A stretch of DNA of 64,000 bases, taken from positions 1 through 64,000 of the forward strand of contig DIPM01000005.1 in assembly GCA_002427105.1 (NCBI GenBank), read 5' to 3'. Origin of the DNA: Marinilabiliaceae bacterium UBA5488. GTDB taxonomy: Bacteria > Bacteroidota > Bacteroidia > Bacteroidales > Marinilabiliaceae. The position numbers and the translations under genes are program-made. Of this stretch, positions 44,279 through 54,500 are shown piece by piece. Under the pieces are notes generated by a model, which saw only the letters and a program-made list of their open reading frames with translations, had not been told where the DNA came from and made no database searches. Each line of letters starts with the position of its first letter. The stretch's first letter is position 1.

Positions 44279-45628
44279 ATGAGGGATTTTACATCAGGGA
44301 ATGAGGCCGGACTGATTTTTAAATTTGCATTGCCCTTGGTGATTGGAAATTTACTTCAACAGTTTTACCAAATAACCGATAGTATAATAGTAGGAAAATA
44401 TCTGGGAACAGCGGCGCTTGCCGCTGTTGGTGCCTCGTTTCCTATTTTCTATACCCTTATCGCTTTTATAATAGGAATAGGGAGCGGTGCTACTATCGTA
44501 ATAAGCCAGTATTACGGTGCTAAAGACTATGAGAAAGTAAGGCAAGCCATCGGAACCATTTATATATTCATGTTCGGCTCGGGCATAGTGCTGACTATAC
44601 TGGGCATAAGCTTTAGCAAGCAGATATTCGCGTTTATCAAAATAGGCGAAGATGTCATGCCGCTGGCCATAAGTTATTTTACAGTATATATGGTAGGTAT
44701 GCTAGGCTTTTTCGGGTTCAACGGAACAGCCTCCGTCCTTCGGGGACTGGGCGACAGCCGCACTCCCCTCTTCTTTCTTGCCGGAGCTACGGCAGCAAAT
44801 ATTTTACTCGATTTGCTGTTTATAATAGTCTTCAAATGGGGCGTTGCCGGGGCAGCCTGGGCAACGGTGATAGCGCAGGGGGGCGCATTTATAGCCACAG
44901 CTATTTATCTTAATTACCGTGAGCATCTGATACATTTCAGCATCAAGTCATTCACCTTTCACGCCGAGACTTTCCGTCAGAGCGTTAGGATAGGCTTACC
45001 AACGGGGTTTCAGCAAACCTTTGTAGCTTTGGGGATGATGGCGCTGATAAGGATTATAAATAATTTCGAGACTGTAACCCTGGCTGCCTATGTAGCAGCC
45101 AACCGTATCGATGCCATCGCGACAATGCCTGCCATGAATCTGGGCTCGGCCTTATCTGCTTTTGTAGGACAAAACCTGGGAGCCAACAGGCTGGACAGAA
45201 TTCGGCGGGGAGTATGGGCTACTCAGAAGATGGCGACAGTTGTGAGTCTTGCTGTTATGGTGGTCGTAATCTGTTGGGGCGATGACATGATGAAACTCTT
45301 CAGCGATGTTCCTGAAGTAATTAAACAAGGTCACGAATACCTAATAATTGTAAGCTCCTTTTATATACTTTTCTCATCGATGTTTGTGATGCACGGCATG
45401 CTTAGGGGCGCCGGCGCAACTTTAATCCCCATGTTTATCACTTTGATTTCCCTATGGATAGTAAGAATACCAATAGCATGGTTTTTGTCCGCACGAATTG
45501 GCGAGAAAGGTATTTGGTGGAGCATTCCTTGCGGATGGCTTATCGGCATGATTGGAACGTGGCTCTATTACAAAAGTGGAGGTTGGAAAAAGAAAGGCGT
45601 TGTAAAGCACCCGGTCATGGAGTCATAA
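44279..45628 (+). CDS. MATE-family multidrug exporter
   Basis: This 449-residue, 12-helix exporter has the two homologous halves of the MATE family. GNLLQQFYQITDSIIVGKYL opens the first and GFQQTFVALGMMALIRIIN the second. AAYVAANRIDAIATMPAMNL and SAFVGQNLGANR are also characteristic. It extrudes cationic or other compounds using Na+ or H+. It is convergent with the MerR-type gene 10 bp away and has its own promoter. Confidence 0.93.
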   Translation: MRDFTSGNEAGLIFKFALPLVIGNLLQQFYQITDSIIVGKYLGTAALAAVGASFPIFYTLIAFIIGIGSGATIVISQYYGAKDYEKVRQAIGTIYIFMFGSGIVLTILGISFSKQIFAFIKIGEDVMPLAISYFTVYMVGMLGFFGFNGTASVLRGLGDSRTPLFFLAGATAANILLDLLFIIVFKWGVAGAAWATVIAQGGAFIATAIYLNYREHLIHFSIKSFTFHAETFRQSVRIGLPTGFQQTFVALGMMALIRIINNFETVTLAAYVAANRIDAIATMPAMNLGSALSAFVGQNLGANRLDRIRRGVWATQKMATVVSLAVMVVVICWGDDMMKLFSDVPEVIKQGHEYLIIVSSFYILFSSMFVMHGMLRGAGATLIPMFITLISLWIVRIPIAWFLSARIGEKGIWWSIPCGWLIGMIGTWLYYKSGGWKKKGVVKHPVMES

Positions 45629-45638
45629 TAAACATGGA

Positions 45639-46532
45639 CTATTCGGAGTATTTAAAGAGTCTCACGTAGTCCTTGAAGGCCTTTACCGATTCCACAAAGC
45701 TAAACTTTTCAGGAAGCTCTGCCTTGAGGTCTTTGACTCTCAGACCCGAGACCAGGAAAGGAGAATCCGGAAAAATACTATGATATTCTTCCATTACCTT
45801 CTCCATCTCATCCTTAGATAAAATTGAAACAAATGACATCATAAAGATATCGGCAGGCCTCACCCTGTGAACAGAGCGCAAATCATCGGCAGTGACCGAT
45901 GCCCCAAGGTAAATCACTTCCAGCCCTTCCTTACGTGATATCAGATTATAAAAAAGAAGTTCGATCTCGTGTTTTTCATGCTTTGGCAAGAAAAAGACAA
46001 TACGCGGACCCTTCCGGGTATTATTCTGCATCTCATTGTCAATTGCCACACAAAGCTTTTGGCGAATCAGGCTGGTCATAAAACACTCCTGAGCCGGAGC
46101 GATGGTACCCGCCTGCCACAGGATGGAAATCCTCTCCAGGAAAGGAAACAAAACAGTCTCGACAGTACATTCAAAACCATGTTTTATAATGGCCGCTGTA
46201 AGGGCATTAGCAAACTTGTTTTCATCGAGTTCCAGTAGAGAAATCATCATATTCTCAATTTGCACATTGCTAACACGGTTGTCGATAGCTATATCGAGCA
46301 CTCTGTTTTTGATTTCTTCCTCAGTCATTCCGGCAATATGCGACACCTTAATCCCATGATGGTTAAGAATAGAAATATTCAAAAGGCGCTTGAGATCGCA
46401 ATCTGAGTAAAATCGAATATTGGTATCGGTACGCTGAGGCTCAATCAATTGATACCTCCGCTCCCACATACGTATAGTGTGCGCCTTAATTCCTGAAATT
46501 TTTTCTAAATCTTTAATCGAATACCTTCCCAT
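45639..46532 (-). CDS. MerR-family regulator with CarH-like C-terminal domain
   Basis: This 297-residue regulator has an N-terminal MerR winged helix (GRYSIKDLEKISGIKAHTIR, then MWERRYQLIEPQRTD) and a C-terminal part laid out like the cobalamin-binding CarH/LitR photoreceptors. The helical-bundle motif W-x9-E-H of CarH reads W-x9-E-C here (ILWQAGTIAPAQEC). The lower-ligand region reads EKHEIE, keeping the His but with Glu in place of the usual Gly. So B12 binding is uncertain. It is convergent with the MATE gene, and no target genes are apparent nearby. Confidence 0.88.
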   Translation of the reverse strand: MGRYSIKDLEKISGIKAHTIRMWERRYQLIEPQRTDTNIRFYSDCDLKRLLNISILNHHGIKVSHIAGMTEEEIKNRVLDIAIDNRVSNVQIENMMISLLELDENKFANALTAAIIKHGFECTVETVLFPFLERISILWQAGTIAPAQECFMTSLIRQKLCVAIDNEMQNNTRKGPRIVFFLPKHEKHEIELLFYNLISRKEGLEVIYLGASVTADDLRSVHRVRPADIFMMSFVSILSKDEMEKVMEEYHSIFPDSPFLVSGLRVKDLKAELPEKFSFVESVKAFKDYVRLFKYSE

Positions 46533-46640
46533 GGTTTACTACTTCCCTGTTATCGAACTATAAACGAAGCGCTAATTGGTTTTGTTCAAAAAGGGCATAT
46601 TTCTCCTCAATAAAGATTAAATTAGCACTCTGATAAAAAG

Positions 46641-47519
46641 ATGCTCATGATAAAATCAATGACCGGCTACGGCAAGACCACCTGTGAACTCACAGACAAG
46701 AAAGTTCACGTAGAAATAAAATCCCTTAACAGCAAACAGTTAGACCTTAATATGCGCTTGCCCTCAATTTATAAGGATAAGGAATTTGAGTTGCGAAATC
46801 TCTTATCCAACGAGCTGCAACGGGGCAAAGTTGACCTTATAATTACAGTTGAAACAGTGGTCTCGGAAAAGATTCCCCAAATTAATGAGCAGGCTTTCGA
46901 ACATTACTATTTACGTTTAAGTCAGCTTTCCGGAAAATTAGGCATAGAGGGGCAGACCGATTATATCCGAACAATACTGTCGCTTCCCGAAACATTGAAG
47001 ATAGAGCAGTCAGAGCCGGATGAGCAAGAGTGGTCGAGCGTTAAGAGCAGTGTTCTGGATGCCGTCGGGCTCTTTAATCAATTCCGCTGCCAGGAAGGCA
47101 CAGCCATTTTTAATGATATTCAAGCACGTGTAAATAAGATCGCAGAGCTAAGCAGCCAGGTAGAGCAATACGAAAAACCGCGGATTGAGCGCATTAAGAG
47201 TCGCATAAAGGAAGAATTGGACAATCTGAAGGATAAAAGCATTGACAACAATCGCTTTGAGCAGGAGTTGATATATTATCTTGAAAAACTTGATATTACG
47301 GAAGAAAAGGTAAGGCTCAAAAATCATATCGAATACTTCGGCGCAAGCGCAACAGAAAATGAGCCGGTCGGCAAAAAATTAGCCTTTATCACCCAGGAAA
47401 TTGGTCGTGAAATAAATACCATGGGCTCAAAAGCCAATGATGCGGATATTCAAAAGCTCGTTATCCAAATGAAAGATGAGCTGGAAAAAATCAAAGAACA
47501 ACTGCTAAACATTATGTAA
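46641..47519 (+). CDS. YicC/YloC-family endoribonuclease
   Basis: This 292-residue protein has the YicC N-terminal domain (KSMTGYGKTT, then KSLNSKQLDLNMRLPS) and the C-terminal DUF1732 region (FITQEIGREINTMGSKANDA, then DIQKLVIQMKDELEKIKEQL). Members are RNases that cleave small or structured RNAs. The second ATG at 46647 gives the textbook N-terminus MIKSMTGYGK and is an equally good start. It heads a run with gmk and nadD, a common arrangement. Confidence 0.92.
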   Translation: MLMIKSMTGYGKTTCELTDKKVHVEIKSLNSKQLDLNMRLPSIYKDKEFELRNLLSNELQRGKVDLIITVETVVSEKIPQINEQAFEHYYLRLSQLSGKLGIEGQTDYIRTILSLPETLKIEQSEPDEQEWSSVKSSVLDAVGLFNQFRCQEGTAIFNDIQARVNKIAELSSQVEQYEKPRIERIKSRIKEELDNLKDKSIDNNRFEQELIYYLEKLDITEEKVRLKNHIEYFGASATENEPVGKKLAFITQEIGREINTMGSKANDADIQKLVIQMKDELEKIKEQLLNIM

Positions 47520-47547
47520 GTGTGGTGACACTCATAAGTAATAAGTG

Positions 47548-48117
47548 ATGGAAAAGGGAAAACTAATAATATTCTCAGCCCCCTCGGGCTCGGGAAAGAC
47601 AACGATAGTGAAGCATTTGCTTTCAAAAGAATTAAACCTGGCTTTCAGCGTATCGGCCACCTCGCGCAAGCCCCGGGTAAACGAGGTGGATGGTATAGAT
47701 TATTACTTTCTGGACAATGACACCTTTCAGAAGAAGATTGACAAGGGCGACTTTCTGGAGTGGGAAGAAGTATATACGGGAGTGCGCTACGGCACCCTGA
47801 AGAACGAAGTCGAAAGGTTAATTAACGGGGGTCAAAACGTGGTTTTCGATGTTGACGTTGTAGGGGGTGTAAATATAAAAACACATTATGGCGACAAGGC
47901 TCTTGCCATATTTATCCAGGCTCCTTCTATAGCAGAGCTGCGTAAAAGGCTGAAAGCACGAAACACAGACTCGGCCGATACAATAGAAAAACGTTTAGCC
48001 AAGGCTGAACAAGAATTAGAGTATGCCCCACTGTTTGACAGGATTGTAATCAACAACATCCTCGAAAATGCCTGCAATGAAACTGAAATGCTGGTAAGAG
48101 AATTTATTAATCAATAG
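47548..48117 (+). CDS. gmk: Guanylate kinase
   Basis: This 189-residue enzyme phosphorylates GMP to GDP. The P-loop SAPSGSGKTT is at residues 10-19. SATSRKPRVNEVDGIDYYFL supplies the GMP-binding Arg and Tyr residues, and VVFDVDVVGG and RLAKAEQELEYA follow in family order. The frame also contains GTG one codon upstream (47545), but the ATG at 47548 gives the standard start. It is 28 bp after the YicC gene and 8 bp before nadD. Confidence 0.96.
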   Translation: MEKGKLIIFSAPSGSGKTTIVKHLLSKELNLAFSVSATSRKPRVNEVDGIDYYFLDNDTFQKKIDKGDFLEWEEVYTGVRYGTLKNEVERLINGGQNVVFDVDVVGGVNIKTHYGDKALAIFIQAPSIAELRKRLKARNTDSADTIEKRLAKAEQELEYAPLFDRIVINNILENACNETEMLVREFINQ

Positions 48118-48125
48118 CATTCAAG

Positions 48126-48701
48126 ATGAAGCGAATTGGCTTGCTGTTCGGCTCCTTCAACCCCCCTCACATAGGACATCTGGCTTTGGCTAACTACATC
48201 CTTGAATACGCAGAGAAGGATGAGATATGGTTTATTGTCAGCCCACACAATCCACTTAAAGAAGCAAGTGAGCTGGTTGATGAAGATATACGTCTGGACA
48301 TGGTAAGTCGTTCCATCGTCCGTGAGCCGCGTTTTAAGGCCAGTGCTTATGAATTCTCCCTGCCGCGTCCTTCATATACCATAGATACCCTCGACTCACT
48401 TGCGGCTGATTTCCCCGACTGCGATTTCAGCTTGATTATTGGTTCAGACAACTATCTCTCACTCGACAAGTGGAAGGATAAAGACAGACTTGTAAGAGAG
48501 CACAAGCTGCTGGTATATCCCCGACCCGGCTTTCCCATTGCATGCGATGATATAAGCCAAAATGTCAAAGTTGTAAAAGCTCCCCACTTTGAGATATCAT
48601 CTACCATGATACGCGAAGCCATCAGGCAAAACAAAAGCGTCAGATTCTGGTTACCCTGTGGGATATACGACTACATCCTCGAAAGAAATTTATATAAATG
48701 A
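48126..48701 (+). CDS. nadD: Nicotinate-nucleotide adenylyltransferase
   Basis: This 191-residue enzyme of NAD biosynthesis adenylylates nicotinate mononucleotide. GLLFGSFNPPHIGHLALANY carries the nucleotidyltransferase His motif (PPHIGH). YTIDTLDSLAADFPDCDFSL and IIGSDNYLSLDKWKD are family segments, and FEISSTMIREAIRQNKSVRF provides the ISSTxIR motif. It follows gmk closely and is probably co-transcribed. Confidence 0.95.
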   Translation: MKRIGLLFGSFNPPHIGHLALANYILEYAEKDEIWFIVSPHNPLKEASELVDEDIRLDMVSRSIVREPRFKASAYEFSLPRPSYTIDTLDSLAADFPDCDFSLIIGSDNYLSLDKWKDKDRLVREHKLLVYPRPGFPIACDDISQNVKVVKAPHFEISSTMIREAIRQNKSVRFWLPCGIYDYILERNLYK

Positions 48702-48734
48702 GTCACAGTATCTTTATAATTTAAACTACTAAGC

Positions 48735-49802
48735 ATGAAGCGCAGGTATTTGCTAATTAGCAGTGCAATCATATTGTTATTTATGGTAGCATTGATATGG
48801 AACTCCAGAAAAACCAATAACAGAGATGCAACAAATCAGGATCTGATAATTGCTTTCTACAACCTTGAAAATCTGTTTGATACCATTGACAATCCCGGAG
48901 TAAACGACACAGAATTTACCCCCGATGATGAAAAGCAATGGACGCAGGATCGCTACAATACCAAAATTGCCAATATGGCCTATGTCCTTTCTCAAATCGG
49001 AAGGAAACATGGAAACAGCTCACCTTCCATTATTGGTCTTTGCGAAATGGAGAACATGGCTGTGCTCGAAGATTTGGTTAACTCAGAGCCCTTAAAAGAA
49101 TTCAATTACGAGATAGTTCATTACGATTCGCCCGATGCAAGAGGTATAGATGTAGCGCTTTTATATAAAAGCTCAGATTTTAAGGTGTCTAACAGCAACT
49201 CTGTCGGCTTGTTACTTATCGACGAAGGAGGCAACAGGATTGACACCCGCGACCAGTTGGTAGTGTCAGGCAAGCTGCGGGGCGAAGAAATGCACTTTAT
49301 AGTAAATCACTGGCCGGCAAGGCGTTCAGGAGAAGCATCAAGTTCGCAGTTCCGCATAGCTGCGGCAAAGCTTACCCGCTCGCTGGTTGACTCCATTTTG
49401 AATATCGATGCAAATGCAAAGGTCGTTGTTATGGGTGATTTCAACGACGACCCGACAGACGAGAGCATTGTAAAACACCTGAATGCCAAGGGCACGAAAG
49501 CGTTGGAAAATAATGCGATGTATAACCCCGGCGCTTCGATTTTTGAAGAAGGTCGAGGTTCTTTGCCTTATCGGGGCTCATGGAATCTCTTCGATCAGAT
49601 TATCGTAAGCTCTTCGTTTTTGATGAAGGATAAGGAAGGATACTATCTTGACTCGGCCTACATCTTCAAGGAAGATTTCCTGCTTCAGCAAAGCGGCGAC
49701 TACAAGGGATATACCTGGCGGACATACGTTGGAAATCATTACCATGGGGGCTATAGTGACCATCTCCCCGTTTATATTAGCCTAAAAAAAGATTGCAGGT
49801 AA
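48735..49802 (+). CDS. Endonuclease/exonuclease/phosphatase-fold hydrolase
   Basis: This 355-residue protein has an N-terminal hydrophobic anchor or signal (about 4-23) and an EEP (DNase I-like) fold. AFYNLENLFDT, IGLCEMENMAVLEDL, FIVNHWPARRSG, VVMGDFNDDPTDE and GGYSDHLPVYI provide the metal-binding Asn, Glu, Asp and His residues in order. It is probably an exported or membrane-anchored phosphodiesterase or phosphatase; the substrate is unknown. It follows nadD by 33 bp. Confidence 0.87.
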   Translation: MKRRYLLISSAIILLFMVALIWNSRKTNNRDATNQDLIIAFYNLENLFDTIDNPGVNDTEFTPDDEKQWTQDRYNTKIANMAYVLSQIGRKHGNSSPSIIGLCEMENMAVLEDLVNSEPLKEFNYEIVHYDSPDARGIDVALLYKSSDFKVSNSNSVGLLLIDEGGNRIDTRDQLVVSGKLRGEEMHFIVNHWPARRSGEASSSQFRIAAAKLTRSLVDSILNIDANAKVVVMGDFNDDPTDESIVKHLNAKGTKALENNAMYNPGASIFEEGRGSLPYRGSWNLFDQIIVSSSFLMKDKEGYYLDSAYIFKEDFLLQQSGDYKGYTWRTYVGNHYHGGYSDHLPVYISLKKDCR

Positions 49803-49881
49803 AACATATTTGATAATTGCGTAGTAAAATTCTATTGCTTATATTTAAAGAGGTATTAACGGATAAAACTGATTGTTAACG

Positions 49882-51075
49882 ATGGGTAAAGTATTAGTAA
49901 TTGGCGCCGGAGGCGTCGGAACTGTTGTAGTTCACAAAATGGCAGGCCTGCCTGAAGTATTCACTGAGATATTACTGGCCAGCCGCACTAAGAGCAAGTG
50001 CGATGCCATTGCTGCTCAAATTGGCGGCAACCGCGTTCAAACCGCGCAGATTGATGCCGATAATGTTCCGGAACTTGTCAGTTTGATTGAAAGCTTCAAA
50101 CCCGACCTGGTGGTTAATGTGGCTCTTCCCTATCAGGATTTGAACATTATGGATGCTTGCCTTGAAACAGGCGTATCCTACCTGGACACAGCCAATTATG
50201 AACCAAGAGATGAAGCCAAATTTGAATACAAATGGCAATGGGCTTACCGGGACAAATTCAAAGAGGCCGGTATTACAGCTATTTTAGGTTGCGGATTCGA
50301 TCCGGGGGTAACAAGTGTATTTACCGCTTATGCTGCCAAACATCATTTTGATGAGATTCACTACCTCGACATTGTTGATTGCAACGCCGGGGATCATGGC
50401 AAAGCCTTTGCTACCAACTTCAACCCCGAAATCAATATCCGCGAAGTAACGCAAAAAGGCAAATATTGGGAAAATGGCAAATGGATTTATACTGAGCCTC
50501 ATGAAATCCATAAGCCTTTAAATTACCCTGAAATAGGACCCAAAGAGTCATATTTGATTTATCACGAGGAGTTGGAATCATTAGTAAAGAACTTTCCGAC
50601 GCTCAAAAGAGCTCGATTTTGGATGACTTTCGGCCAGGAATACCTTACGCATCTGAGAGTAATTCAAAATATCGGGATGGCAGGTATTGAGCCTATAATG
50701 TACAATGGAGTGGAAATAGTGCCCATTCAGTTTTTAAAAGCTGTTCTACCTGATCCGGGTGATTTGGGAGAGAACTATAAGGGCTGGACTTCAATCGGTT
50801 GTCGCATTAGAGGAATAAAAGACGGCAAGGAGAAAACCTACTATGTATATAACAATTGCAGCCATGAGGTAGCCTACAAAGAGACCGGCACTCAGGCAGT
50901 AAGCTATACAACGGGCGTTCCATGTATGATCGGCGCCATGATGTATCTCAAAGGTATATGGAAAAATCCCGGCGTTTTTAACGTGGAGGAATTCAATCCC
51001 GATCCTTTTATGGAGCAACTCAATCTTCACGGTTTGCCGTGGGTAGAGCTGCATGACGTGGATTTGGAACTTTAA
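49882..51075 (+). CDS. Saccharopine dehydrogenase-family oxidoreductase (carboxynorspermidine synthase-like)
   Basis: This 397-residue enzyme has an N-terminal Rossmann fold (GKVLVIGAGGVGTVVVHKMA, residues 2-21) and the saccharopine dehydrogenase C-terminal domain. NVALPYQDLNIMDACLETGV, GCGFDPGVTSVFTAYAAKHH and GIKDGKEKTYYVYNNCSHEV are the patterns of carboxynorspermidine synthases, which reductively join aspartate semialdehyde and a diamine. That use is likely but unproven: the expected decarboxylase partner is not adjacent. The frame opens at TTG 49873, but the ATG at 49882 precedes the Rossmann strand. A bidirectional terminator follows. Confidence 0.87.
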   Translation: MGKVLVIGAGGVGTVVVHKMAGLPEVFTEILLASRTKSKCDAIAAQIGGNRVQTAQIDADNVPELVSLIESFKPDLVVNVALPYQDLNIMDACLETGVSYLDTANYEPRDEAKFEYKWQWAYRDKFKEAGITAILGCGFDPGVTSVFTAYAAKHHFDEIHYLDIVDCNAGDHGKAFATNFNPEINIREVTQKGKYWENGKWIYTEPHEIHKPLNYPEIGPKESYLIYHEELESLVKNFPTLKRARFWMTFGQEYLTHLRVIQNIGMAGIEPIMYNGVEIVPIQFLKAVLPDPGDLGENYKGWTSIGCRIRGIKDGKEKTYYVYNNCSHEVAYKETGTQAVSYTTGVPCMIGAMMYLKGIWKNPGVFNVEEFNPDPFMEQLNLHGLPWVELHDVDLEL

Positions 51076-51082
51076 AGCTCAC

Positions 51083-51122
51083 AAAAAGGCCGCCTCACAA
51101 CAAAATATGAGGCGGCCTTTTT
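51083..51122. terminator. Bidirectional terminator
   Basis: AAAAAGGCCGCCTCA and TGAGGCGGCCTTTTT form a 15-bp stem with a 10-base loop, 8 bp after the dehydrogenase stop and 35 bp before the end of the convergent PII-like gene. A- and T-tracts allow use in both directions. Confidence 0.85.
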
Positions 51123-51156
51123 CACTATCATCATTACTATCAAAGTCTGATATCAG

Positions 51157-51450
51157 CTAATATGACTTAACTATATCCCACACAAAAGCTCTTACTCCAA
51201 TCTCTTTATTACGCAAGTCAAGCTTCTTCACTGTTTTCAACAGTTCATCAACTTTCTCGTCGTCAACCATAGTTATAACTGCCGAGTTCATCTCCGGCCA
51301 GGTGTGCGACCCTTTGCGTGGCTCGCCCGTTTGGCTGCCACGACCCTGAACCTCCTCAAAAAAGGTATATCCCCTAATATTGAGCTGATCCATTATATAT
51401 TCAACACGCTCTGTGTTGGCCTGATTAAATACAATAAAAACTGCCTTCAT
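51157..51450 (-). CDS. PII-like protein linked to RND efflux
   Basis: This 97-residue protein has a ferredoxin-like fold resembling PII-type signalling proteins. An initial KAVFIVFNQANTERVEYIMD strand-helix is followed by the loop YTFFEEVQGRGSQTG, and AVITMVDDEKVDELLKTVKK is the second strand-helix. Such PII-like or DUF3240-like genes often sit at the end of RND efflux operons. It may sense a ligand and modulate the pump. It lies 77 bp downstream of the RND pump gene on the same strand. Confidence 0.75.
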   Translation of the reverse strand: MKAVFIVFNQANTERVEYIMDQLNIRGYTFFEEVQGRGSQTGEPRKGSHTWPEMNSAVITMVDDEKVDELLKTVKKLDLRNKEIGVRAFVWDIVKSY

Positions 51451-51527
51451 ATTATCTTAAATTATAGCTTTCTGCTTCGTTTCAGCAGCTTTTGTCAAGC
51501 CGCTGAAACAAGCATTAACTAATCTGT

Positions 51528-54500
51528 CTAATTATTATCCCCACTTGATGCTTCATCAACATCAATATTCATAAACACGTACTCTTTCCTGACCTTCTTT
51601 TCCTTATCACGCTCTCCGTGTTTTGACATAATTCCGTACAGAACCGGTACCAAAACTAGAGTAACAACAGTAGAAACGATCAGACCTCCGATAATGACAA
51701 TACCCATCGGACGCCACATCTCGGAGCCGGCACCAACACTTAAGGCCATGGGCAGCATACCCAAAATAGTTGTGCAAGCCGTCATCAAAACCGGACGGAG
51801 ACGTGAAGCTCCCGAGAGGGCAATTGCTTCGCTAAGCTCATATCCCCTGTCGCGCATCAGGTTGGTGTAGTCAACAAGCACGATACCATTTTTCACAACT
51901 ATACCGACCAGCATAATTGCACCCAAGGCGCCAATCATATCAAGGGAAACGCCCGTAATAAACAGCGCCATAACAACTCCTGATATAGCAAATGGAACCG
52001 ACATCATAATGATTAGAGGCTTGCCAAAGGACTCAAACTGCGAGGCCATTACTATATAAACCAATATAACTATCAATAGCATCAATAAACCCATATCGGC
52101 AAAGGTCTCCTGCTGCTCCTCATAGTCGCCTGCAAGACGCAGAGTCACCCCCTGGGGCAACTGAATCGGAGCAATAACTTCTTCAATCTGCACGGCAAGT
52201 TCTCCTAAAGATGTTTTGTAGGGAGTTACCTTTACCGAAACCAGTCGCTGACGGCTCTTTCTTTCAATAGAAGGAGGAGTGAAATACTCTTCCACCACAG
52301 CAATCTCGCTAAGCTTAAGAACCCCACCGCTTGGTGTTGGAATAGAAAGGTTTTCAACAGCACTGATAGAGTTTCTATCATTCTCGGTTAACCTGACTAA
52401 AATAGCATGTTCATCGCCATCTTCTTTAAGAAAACCCGCCGTCATTCCTGTGACTCGATTATGAATATAAGAAGATACCGTTGCGGCATCCAATCCATGA
52501 CGTGATAACTTCTCTTTATCCAAATCAATTTTAAGCTCGGCACGATCCTCATCGCGGCTGACTATAACATCACGAGCTCCTTCAACATTTTCGGTGATAG
52601 TGCGACGAATAGTTTCTGCCAGGATATTGGTCTGATCGAAGTCATGACCATAAATATCAACATCAACAGTTGAAGCTGCACCACCCATACCGCTCGCCAC
52701 AGAAGCTTGATAATCAATAATCTCGGGATACTGCCCCATCTCTCCTCTTAACACTTCCGCTATTTCAAATATACTACGTTCACGTTCGGACTTATCAGAA
52801 CATATAATAGTCATAGATATTTTATAATTCGACGTAGAGCTGAAAAGAGCAGAAAGACCTGCCTCGTCGTTAGAACCGGCAGAAGTGGCAATAAGCTCAA
52901 TTTCGGGCGCCAACTCCATAAATCTGGCCTCCAGTGCACGCGAAGTTTTCAAAGTCTCCTCAATCCTGGTTCCTCTGTTAAGCTCGACAGTTACCGACAC
53001 TCGCCCCATATCTGTCTGCTGCATAAAGTCAGTGCCTATCCATCCAAAAATCACGGGTAGCATACTAACACCAAAAATCAGAAAAGCTATAAATACGGTA
53101 CGCTTCTTCTTTTTCAGAGAAGCACGCAAGACTTTGGCATACCACTGGTCGAGCCGGTCGAAAGCACTAACAACATGTTTGTCATACCAGGTCTTCTTTT
53201 CCTCTTCAAAGCCAAGCTCACCCTTCCTTCCAATAATGAGTTTTCTGGGTTTAAGCAAACGACTGCTCAACATCGGGGTTAAAGATATTGCCACAGCCAG
53301 AGAGGTTACAATTACCACAGTAACAATCCAACCCAGCTCTTTAAACATGATGCCTGCAATGCCTCCCAGCATAGTTAAAGGTAAGAACACGGCCACAATA
53401 ACAAGCGTTGATGCCAATACCGAAACCCAAACCTCATTGGTACCATAGATGGCAGCCTCCCTGGGGCTGGAGCCTCGCTCTATATGTTTCATAATATTCT
53501 CAAGCACCACAATGGCATCATCTACCACCATCCCAATAGCTATCGTAAGCGAAGAAAGAGAGATAATATTCAAAGAACTGTCGGCCACCGCCAGATACAC
53601 AAAAGAAACAACCAGTGCGATTGGAATTGTTACCGCAATGATAAAGGTAGCCCTCCAGCGCCCTAAGAACAGCAATACTACTAAAACAACAAAAATAAGG
53701 GCTAAAAAAATGGTCTCTTCAAGACTGGAGATAGAATCTTTAATATCGTCGGCCGAGTCATAAATAACTGTTAGCTCCACGTCGGATGGAAGAATTTTCG
53801 ATATTTTTTCCATCTCGGCTCGTACCTGCTTGCTAATCTCAACGGTATTGGCACCCGACTGTTTGGCTACCATGATACGCACACCATCCCTGCTATTAAT
53901 CTTCTCATCAAGAGTAAGATCCTTAATAGTGTCACGCACGCTGGCTATGTCGCGAACAAAGACCTGCTTGCCTTCAGAAGTAGTGGAAACAACAATATCG
54001 AGAATTTCAGAACTTTCGATATACTCACTCCTAACCTGCAACTGATATTGGTCTTTGGGCATCTTGATAGTCCCCGACGACATATTAAGGTTGTTCTTAC
54101 TGATAGCCCCGCCTACTAATTCGAGCGGAATGGCATAAGCATCAAGCTTCTGCTGGTCAATATCAACATATACCAAACGCTCGGGTGTGCCCAGAAGGGA
54201 GATATTACCTATTCCATCAACCCTGTTGAGCTGAGGTATTACTACATCATTAAGCAGCTTATCCAGCCCCGCATAGCTTTCATTGGCAGTAACGGCATAC
54301 TGCAAAATAGGCATCGAACTGGTACTGAACTTAAATATAAAGGGAGTCTTAGCACCTGATGGCAGATTGTCCTTTGCCATATCAATATATGAACGCACGT
54401 CATTAATCACCTCATCCAGGTTTATACCCCATTCCAATTCCAGGGTCACCATAGACAGGTGATCCTGGCTCCTGGAAGTAATCTCCTTCAATCCATCCAC

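Noticed and set aside
52885..53448. Plus-strand open frame inside the RND pump gene
   Set aside because: Ser/Thr/Ile-rich antisense shadow of the pump.
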